A DNA stretch of 9,229 bases from NCBI GenBank assembly GCA_946183815.1, contig CAMHDG010000044.1, positions 1 through 9,229 of the forward strand, given 5' to 3'. The notes beneath the pieces were generated by a model that ran no database searches, had not been told where the DNA came from, and saw nothing but the letters and a program-made list of their open reading frames with translations. The DNA comes from an uncultured bacterium (lineage in GTDB: Bacteria > Cyanobacteriota > Vampirovibrionia > Gastranaerophilales > Gastranaerophilaceae). Made by a program: the position numbers and the translations under genes. Shown here piece by piece: positions 5,409-9,229 of the stretch. The stretch's first letter is position 1. Each line of letters begins with the position of its first letter.

Positions 5409-5520
5409 ACTCTACGCAAAATCCGCTTTCTTGAAATTCTTTTCGCTCGAAACTGTCATTCGTTCGGCTTCGCCTGTCCTCGCTGTGCTTCTCACAACAC
5501 GAATTTACATCCGTACAGAA
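5409..5520. other. GC-richer patch filling the rplW-rplB spacer
   Basis: This non-coding stretch is visibly richer in G and C than its neighbours. It repeats TCGCT/TTCG-type words (TTTTCGCTCG, TTCGTTCGG, CTTCGCC, CCTCGCTG). A small GGC-TTC-GCC hairpin lies near 5466-5474. Plus-strand open frames run through it into rplW, but they have no ribosome binding site and no recognisable protein. It looks like decayed intergenic repeat material, and I cannot name it. Confidence 0.4.
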
Positions 5521-5525
5521 TTTCG

Positions 5526-5822
5526 CTATGCTCCAACGAGTTCTTCGATTGGATCACCTTCGATAGTAACGATTGCTTTTCTTGAAGAATCGGTTCTACC
5601 ATATTTATACCCCATTCTCTTTGAGTGAGATGGCATATATACTGTTCTTACTTTCTTAACTTTTCTACCTGGGAACGCTAATTCTACTGCTTGTTTGATT
5701 TCAACTTTTGTTGCATCTTCTTTAACTTCAAATGTATATTGTCCCAATGTAGTTGCTATCATAGATTTTTCTGTAATGATAGGCTTTTTAATAATATCGT
5801 ATAATCTTTCCTTGTTACTCAT
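5526..5822 (-). CDS. rplW: 50S ribosomal protein L23
   Basis: L23 sits at the exit of the peptide tunnel and is the main docking site for trigger factor and the signal recognition particle. The 98-residue product shows the family opening DIIKKPIITEKSM (9-21), then YTFEVKEDATKVEIKQAVELAFPGRKVKKVRTVYMPSH (29-66), and RMGYKYGRTDSSRKAIVTIEGD. Its ATG overlaps the rplD stop codon as TAATG. A GGAGG site at 5833-5837 lies inside the end of rplD, 10 nt upstream. The two genes are almost certainly translationally coupled. After it comes a 191-nt spacer before rplB. Confidence 0.98.
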   Translation of the reverse strand: MSNKERLYDIIKKPIITEKSMIATTLGQYTFEVKEDATKVEIKQAVELAFPGRKVKKVRTVYMPSHSKRMGYKYGRTDSSRKAIVTIEGDPIEELVGA

Positions 5823-6445
5823 TATTGTAATCCCTCCGTGATTGCGTTTACTGCAGCCTCTGTCATTACAACATAATCAGCCTCAAGTAAATCTTTTACG
5901 TTCAAGTTAGTAGGAAGAATCATCTTCAATGTAGGGATATTTCTGCCTGCTAATGATAAGAATTTATTTTCTTCTGCTTTTGTATCAGCAACGATTAAAA
6001 CTTTACCTGATACATTTAAAGATTTAAGAGTAGATGCAACTAATTTTGTTTTTGGTGCATCAATTTCTGAAAAATCTTTAACAACAACAAGTTGTCCTGC
6101 TCTTGCAGAAAGTGCAGATTTCAAAGCAAGTTTTCTTGCTTTTTGAGGCATAGCCAAGTCGTAGTTTCTTGGTTTTGGTCCAAAGATAACACCACCACCT
6201 GCGAACAATGGAGATCTTGTTGACCCTGCTCTTGCTCTGCCTGTACCTTTTTGTTTCCATGGTTTTCTTCCGCCACCTGAAACTTCTGCTCTGGTTTTTG
6301 CACAAGCGTTACCTGATCTTGCGTTGTTTAATTGTCTTCTTAATGCTAAATGCATTACGTGCATGTTTGGCTCAATACCAAAAACTTCCTTGTTTAAGGT
6401 AATTTCACCTAATGCTTCACCTTTTGTATTTAAGATTTTTGTCAT
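5822..6445 (-). CDS. rplD: 50S ribosomal protein L4
   Basis: L4 is an early assembly protein whose extended loop reaches the narrow part of the peptide exit tunnel. In E. coli it also represses its own S10 operon. The 207-residue product contains the conserved loop RAEVSGGGRKPWKQKGTGRARAGS (52-75) followed by SPLFAGGGVIFGPKPRNY (78-95). The C-terminal Rossmann-like half contains LKSALSARAG and ADYVVMTEAA. An AAAGGAAA-type site precedes the ATG at 6445. It is followed without a gap by rplW. No recognisable E. coli-type S10 leader is upstream of rpsJ, so autoregulation by L4 here is only possible. Confidence 0.98.
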   Translation of the reverse strand: MTKILNTKGEALGEITLNKEVFGIEPNMHVMHLALRRQLNNARSGNACAKTRAEVSGGGRKPWKQKGTGRARAGSTRSPLFAGGGVIFGPKPRNYDLAMPQKARKLALKSALSARAGQLVVVKDFSEIDAPKTKLVASTLKSLNVSGKVLIVADTKAEENKFLSLAGRNIPTLKMILPTNLNVKDLLEADYVVMTEAAVNAITEGLQ

Positions 6446-6484
6446 TTTTCTGTTTCCTTTTTCTACTGTGCCTGTTACCCCTTT

Positions 6485-6503
6485 TCGATTAAAAATCGAT
6501 TTT
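6485..6503. other. Palindrome in the rplC-rplD spacer
   Basis: TCGATT (6485-6490) and AATCGA (6494-6499) form a 6-bp stem around AAA, and AAAATCGATTTT (6492-6503) is an overlapping perfect 12-bp palindrome. The two are mutually exclusive foldings. It lies about 40 nt upstream of rplD. It could be a leader structure or chance in AT-rich DNA. Confidence 0.35.
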
Positions 6504-6551
6504 ATATGGCAACTCGGGATTTTTAAAACTTATCTGTTTGAACTATTCTCC

Positions 6552-6583
6552 TAGTGCTCTGCTGCCCTAGTACCTTAGTAACT
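6552..6583. repeat. One-armed octamer repeat in the rplC-rplD spacer
   Basis: There are four 8-bp units in tandem: TAGTGCTC, TGCTGCCC, TAGTACCT and TAGTAACT. I do not see a facing arm. Two similar but diverged octamers in the same orientation may lie at about 6464-6479 (TACTGTGC, CTGTTACC). The unit length is shared with the element at 719-766. Confidence 0.5.
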
Positions 6584-6587
6584 ATGT

Positions 6588-7223
6588 TTAGTTCCACTTT
6601 GTTCTTGAAGGAGTAATTGTTACTAATCTTCCTTCGCAACCAGGAACTGAACCCTTAATCAATACTAAACTGTTTTCGCTATCAACCTTAACTAATTTCA
6701 ATTTAGTAATAGTAACTCTTTCATTACCCATGTTACCTGCCATTCTCTTACCTTTGATAACACGTGAAGGAGTTGTACCTGCACCGATTGAACCAGGTTC
6801 TCTGTGATTCTTTGAACCGTGTCCCATTGGTCCTCTTCCAAAGTTGTGTCTTTTAACTGTACCTTGGAAACCTTTACCTATTGAGTGTCCGACAACATCA
6901 ACTTTTTGGATACCGTCTAAAACTGATAATTCAATTTGTTGTCCAACAGTATATGCTGATGCGTCATCTACTCTGAACTCTTGTAAGTGTCTGTAATTTT
7001 CAAGATTGTTTTTCTTAAAGTGACCGATTTGTGCCTTTGTCAAATGTTTTTCTTTTGCTGCAACAGTACCAACCTGAATAGCGTTGTAACCATCTGTTTC
7101 AACAGTCTTAACTTGAGTAACCACAATCGGATCAACCTTGATTACAGTAACAGGAACTGCCAAACCATGTTCGTCAAAGATTTGAGTCATTCCTAACTTT
7201 TTACCTATTACACCTAGTGTCAT
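6588..7223 (-). CDS. rplC: 50S ribosomal protein L3
   Basis: L3 is one of the two initiators of large-subunit assembly and reaches toward the peptidyl transferase centre. The 211-residue product has the opening LGVIGKKLGMTQIFDEHG (3-20). It also has the extended central finger with RHNFGRGPMGHGSKNHREPGS (125-145), then KGKRMAGNMGNERVTI. At the site of the E. coli glutamine methylated by PrmB (within GQNQTP) this protein reads GAGTTP, so that modification cannot occur here. The ATG at 7223 has an AAAGG site at 7234-7238. It is separated from rpsJ by 226 nt that contain a candidate promoter. Confidence 0.98.
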   Translation of the reverse strand: MTLGVIGKKLGMTQIFDEHGLAVPVTVIKVDPIVVTQVKTVETDGYNAIQVGTVAAKEKHLTKAQIGHFKKNNLENYRHLQEFRVDDASAYTVGQQIELSVLDGIQKVDVVGHSIGKGFQGTVKRHNFGRGPMGHGSKNHREPGSIGAGTTPSRVIKGKRMAGNMGNERVTITKLKLVKVDSENSLVLIKGSVPGCEGRLVTITPSRTKWN

Positions 7224-7319
7224 AATTTTTCTACCTTTCCGGGTAACCTCATATAGACATAAGACACCGAAACGTGTTCATCTAATATTTATTTACCCCT
7301 GCGAGCGCTACTAATACCT

Positions 7320-7337
7320 TTGAGGCTATCGCCTCAC
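7320..7337 (-). other. Hairpin in the predicted rplC leader
   Basis: TGAGGC at 7321-7326 and GCCTCA at 7331-7336 form a perfect 6-bp stem with a TATC loop. On the minus strand it is followed by AAGG rather than a U-run, so it is not an intrinsic terminator. It would lie in the 5' leader of a transcript started at the candidate promoter 7364-7391. Confidence 0.4.
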
Positions 7338-7363
7338 GCCTGTTAAAAGACGTTGTAGTTCAC

Positions 7364-7391
7364 ATTATCTGCATAATGCTATAAGTTTCAA
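7364..7391 (-). promoter_or_regulatory. Candidate sigma-70 promoter for rplC onward
   Basis: On the minus strand TTGAAA (7386-7391) is followed after 16 nt by GATAAT (7364-7369), each one base off consensus. It would start transcription near 7357, giving a leader of about 135 nt before rplC. A separate promoter here would fit the unusually long rpsJ-rplC gap. AT-rich DNA yields such matches by chance, hence modest confidence. Confidence 0.4.
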
Positions 7392-7449
7392 AAAACTGAT
7401 TTTTAATGTTCGGCTTGTGATTAAATTTTCTTTCGGCTAAATCTCAAAA

Positions 7450-7770
7450 TTATAATTTAACTTCGATATCTACACCTGCAGGTAAATCTAATCTGCTGAG
7501 TTCTTCAGTAGTTTGTTGTGTAGGTTCATATATATCGATAATTCTCTTGTGAGTTCTTAATTCAAAGTGTTCACGAGATTTTTTATCAACGTGTGGTGAA
7601 CGTAGTACACAATAAATACGTCTTTTTGTAGGCAAAGGAATAGGGCCTGCTACTTTTGCGTCTGTTCTTTTGGCTGTTTCAACAATCTTTTCTGCAGATA
7701 AATCTACTAATTTGTGTTCATAAGCCTTTAAACAAACTCTGATTCTTTGTCTTTTTGCTGTAGTTGCCAT
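7450..7770 (-). CDS. rpsJ: 30S ribosomal protein S10
   Basis: S10 is a late-binding protein of the small-subunit head. As NusE it pairs with NusB in transcription antitermination. The 106-residue product matches the family: RIRVCLKAYEHKLVD (9-23), the loop GPIPLPTKRRIYCVLRSPHVDKKSREHFELRTHKRIIDI (42-80) and ending LPAGVDIEVKL. AAAGGA at 7778-7783 lies 7 nt before the ATG at 7770. It is the first ribosomal gene of the locus here, directly downstream of the best promoter in the window and divergent from the gene at 8012. A 226-nt spacer sets it apart from rplC. Confidence 0.98.
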   Translation of the reverse strand: MATTAKRQRIRVCLKAYEHKLVDLSAEKIVETAKRTDAKVAGPIPLPTKRRIYCVLRSPHVDKKSREHFELRTHKRIIDIYEPTQQTTEELSRLDLPAGVDIEVKL

Positions 7771-7800
7771 TTCTTTTTCCTTTACTGTTTTGTACTTTTA

Positions 7801-7814
7801 GCGGTCTTAACCGC
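7801..7814. other. Leader hairpin upstream of rpsJ
   Basis: GCGGT (7801-7805) and ACCGC (7810-7814) form a perfect 5-bp GC-rich stem around a 4-nt loop, within the predicted rpsJ 5' leader and 17 nt before its AAAGGA site. A second, weaker pairing, AGTGA at 7823-7827 with TCACT at 7855-7859, lies further upstream in the leader. No known ribosomal protein leader motif is recognised. Confidence 0.4.
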
Positions 7815-7870
7815 ACACCATAAGTGACTTTCGCTATATTTTATATTTCGGTCATCACTATAGCAGTTTA

Positions 7871-7899
7871 ATCGTATAATAAACATATTTTACAGTCAA
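7871..7899 (-). promoter_or_regulatory. Predicted sigma-70 promoter of the rpsJ operon
   Basis: On the minus strand TTGACT (7894-7899) is followed after exactly 17 nt by TACGAT (7871-7876). The -35 box differs from consensus at one base and the -10 at two, with optimal spacing. Transcription would start near 7864 and give a leader of about 94 nt before rpsJ. This is the best promoter candidate in the window and sits where a main ribosomal operon promoter is expected. Confidence 0.6.
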
Positions 7900-7938
7900 C
7901 ATGGGGAAGGTATATGTTTTTCAGATTTGTAATAAAAG

Positions 7939-7955
7939 TTTACTTTATAAGTAAA
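7939..7955. promoter_or_regulatory. 17-bp palindrome in the divergent promoter region
   Basis: TTTACTT (7939-7945), TAT, AAGTAAA (7949-7955) is a perfect inverted repeat of operator-like size. It overlaps a weak candidate plus-strand promoter for the gene at 8012 (TTTACT at 7939-7944, 17 nt, TATTAG at 7962-7967). If it binds a regulator, it would most directly affect that gene. There is no regulator gene in the window to assign to it. Confidence 0.35.
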
Positions 7956-8011
7956 AGTTATTATTAGCAAATTTTATCCTTCACGAACATTTAAAAAATG
8001 AAAGGTATTTT

Positions 8012-8632
8012 ATGAAACTACTTACCCCGATAACAGACATAATAATTGAGTCACCAAAAAGATTTGAGCAGACAATAAAAGGGTTTGAAGAAGTTGCTCC
8101 ATTCCCTCAATATCATATAAAACATTCTGTGATCTCAGATGGTGATAAATTTACTAAAAATGCCAATACCTGTACAATACTTGGGATGAGCAACGGAAAA
8201 GATACTTTTCTAGGACACTTCGCTCCGGAATTAAAAACCTCTGATTTCAAAGATAAATTAGACTATATTGTAAAAAAATTTCAAGATAAAACAGGTCAAT
8301 TAACCGCAGTTATAACCGGCGGCTTTGATCACGAAATGCTAATTCCGATAAAACGACAGGCAACAGAAAGTTTTGAACAACTCGCAGAAGTCGGAGAAAT
8401 ACTGGATAAAAATAATGCAATATTAACAATGATAGGAGGAAAGAAAATCCCTTTATTCATGGATAACCTTGCCGTAACAAAAGAAAAGTTTATCCTATCA
8501 CATACACCTAAAAAAATAGGGTTTGAACCTATGAAAGACTATAAAGACGGAACAGATTTAGAAAACTTTTTAAGCGAAAAGTATTCCATATCTGAAATAG
8601 ACCCTCAACACACTCTCAACTACATCGGGTAA
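8012..8632 (+). CDS. Hypothetical protein with CheD/CNF1/YfiH-like deamidase features
   Basis: The product has 206 residues and no signal peptide or membrane segment, so it is probably cytosolic. AAAGG at 8001-8005, 6 nt before the ATG, supports the start. I do not recognise the family by name. It does show a Cys-His pattern like the CheD/CNF1/YfiH cysteine-hydrolase superfamily: Thr48, Cys54 in NTCTILGMS, His69 in FLGHFAPE, then the strand LTAVITGGFDHEML (97-110). A helix (120-132) and a second Gly-Gly strand (LTMIGGKKIP, 138-147) follow. CheD proteins use Thr, Cys and His with similar spacing to deamidate glutamines of chemoreceptors. No chemotaxis gene is nearby, so the substrate is unknown. 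The roughly 40 C-terminal residues lie outside this pattern. It ends at a bidirectional terminator. The gene call is firm; the fold is an inference. Confidence 0.85.
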   Translation: MKLLTPITDIIIESPKRFEQTIKGFEEVAPFPQYHIKHSVISDGDKFTKNANTCTILGMSNGKDTFLGHFAPELKTSDFKDKLDYIVKKFQDKTGQLTAVITGGFDHEMLIPIKRQATESFEQLAEVGEILDKNNAILTMIGGKKIPLFMDNLAVTKEKFILSHTPKKIGFEPMKDYKDGTDLENFLSEKYSISEIDPQHTLNYIG

Positions 8633-8674
8633 CCGCAGTACCAAAACAACTTTAACTAACTAAATATATAACGT

Positions 8675-8713
8675 AAAAAAAAATAACGGATCAAATATGA
8701 CCCGTTATTTTTT
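8675..8713. terminator. Bidirectional intrinsic terminator between convergent genes
   Basis: AAATAACGG (8681-8689) pairs with CCGTTATTT (8702-8710). A further TCA/TGA pairing (8691-8693 with 8698-8700) follows across one A-C mismatch. The stem is preceded by an A-run and followed by a T-run (8708-8713), so it can work in both directions. It lies 42 nt after the 8012 gene stop and 12 nt before the stop codon of the gene at 8725-9111. Confidence 0.85.
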
Positions 8714-8724
8714 ATAAAAGATTA

Positions 8725-9111
8725 TTAAACATTTTCCGTTTTTTCAACCTTTTTTGAGGTTGCATTTTTTACCAAATCAGTAACAAAACCAATTCCTGCA
8801 CCTAAAAGTGCCGCACCTGCAACTGTCATACTAATTACAACAGGACTCTTTACGGCAACTTTTGCACCCTTTATAACTCTTGAAACTGTCGTTTTCGCCA
8901 TATCAATACCCAGTTTTGAATATTGTTTTGAAAATTGATTAATAAAAGATTTTTTTGCACCAATAGAAGAATTCATTTTTAACGGTAATGTAGAGGCATG
9001 CACTACACCACACCAACCTGCTGAAGCAACCGCACCACACAGCGCACCTGCCATAGTTCCTTTTTTCGTTGCATTGTAATTCGGTCTTGAACCTACGTTT
9101 CCTACTTCCAT
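8725..9111 (-). CDS. Small glycine/alanine-rich membrane protein, hypothetical
   Basis: The product has 128 residues and is not recognised. It has two hydrophobic segments rich in small residues: about 19-41 (GTMAGALCGAVASAG onward) and about 91-114 (VVISMTVAGAALLGAGIGF). A basic, amphipathic-looking stretch (52-89, with many Lys and Ser) separates them, and a charged tail (KNATSKKVEKTENV) follows. Glycine spacing such as Gly22-x3-Gly26 and AGAALLGAGIG suggests packed or self-associating helices. Two transmembrane helices with a loop between them is the likely topology. There is no cleavable signal peptide. AAGGG about 8 nt before the ATG at 9111 supports the start. It is convergent with the 8012 gene and not part of the ribosomal operon. 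Its function cannot be read from the sequence. Confidence 0.75.
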   Translation of the reverse strand: MEVGNVGSRPNYNATKKGTMAGALCGAVASAGWCGVVHASTLPLKMNSSIGAKKSFINQFSKQYSKLGIDMAKTTVSRVIKGAKVAVKSPVVISMTVAGAALLGAGIGFVTDLVKNATSKKVEKTENV

Positions 9112-9190
9112 TTATATTCCCTTATCTATCTGATTACACATCATATTAATACACGTAAAAAAATTTTTTGCCAGTAAATTATTGTTTAGA

Positions 9191-9216
9191 GGCGAACGTA
9201 GTGAGCCGAATTTCGC
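9191..9216. repeat. GC-richer imperfect palindrome at the right edge
   Basis: GCGAA (9192-9196) faces TTCGC (9212-9216), with an inner GGC/GCC option at 9191-9193 and 9205-9207. The words are similar to the GC-richer spacer patch between rplB and rplW (both contain GAATTTCGC). It may be a fragment of a dispersed repeat cut by the window end. Confidence 0.35.
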
Positions 9217-9229
9217 AAAAGTGATTAAG

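Noticed and set aside
5269..5628. Plus-strand open frames through the rplB-rplW spacer
   Set aside because: They overlap the ends of two real genes in antisense, lack a Shine-Dalgarno site and are low-complexity hydrophobic translations of repeat-like DNA.
6078..6305. Alternative minus-strand frames inside rplD and plus-strand frames over its start
   Set aside because: They are frame-shifted or antisense shadows of L4 with no features of their own.
7320..7337. Intrinsic terminator between rpsJ and rplC
   Set aside because: The stem is good, but the minus strand continues with AAGG, with no U-run.

Overview
The window is the 3' two-thirds of a bacterial S10-type ribosomal protein locus, read entirely on the minus strand. 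In transcription order it holds rpsJ, rplC, rplD, rplW, rplB, rpsS, rplV, rpsC, rplP, rpmC, rpsQ, rplN, rplX and rplE. All fourteen proteins are full length, so the locus looks intact, and it continues past base 1 toward the rest of the spc genes. The far right holds two unrelated genes: a plus-strand gene divergent from rpsJ (8012-8632) and a small minus-strand membrane protein gene (8725-9111). A bidirectional terminator hairpin separates these two.

The DNA is AT-rich, and Shine-Dalgarno sites are mostly of the AAAGGA type. Wording in S3, L16 and S17 (for example INVVEVARID, MGSGKGNVEYWVAVVKP, SDKMDKTIVV) reads close to the Cyanobacteria group. With the low GC and the style of the two flanking proteins, my best guess is a non-photosynthetic cyanobacterial relative (Vampirovibrionia, Gastranaerophilales-like). 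This is an inference from memory of family sequences, not a search result.

The gene order is ordinary, but the spacing is not. Three blocks are tightly packed: rplD-rplW share a TAATG, rpmC-rpsQ overlap by 8 nt, and rplV-rpsC-rplP are 11 and 20 nt apart. Between these blocks lie spacers of 100-235 nt, which is long for this locus. The spacers carry a family of small repeat elements made of 7- or 8-bp units in tandem, arranged as two facing arms. The most striking are two 193-bp copies (1139-1331 and 1739-1931), 191 of 193 bases identical and exactly 600 bp apart, flanking rplN. Simpler members of the same design sit at about 719-766, 2428-2478 and 4437-4502, and a one-armed one at 6552-6583. 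Other REP-like hairpins sit at 18-50 and 4046-4062.

Transcription of the ribosomal genes probably starts from a good sigma-70-type promoter at 7871-7899 upstream of rpsJ. A second candidate lies in the unusually long rpsJ-rplC spacer (7364-7391). The plus-strand gene at 8012 encodes a 206-residue protein whose Thr48-Cys54-His69 spacing and following Gly-Gly strand resemble the CheD/CNF1/YfiH cysteine-deamidase fold. That makes it the most interesting protein in the window, with no chemotaxis gene next to it.
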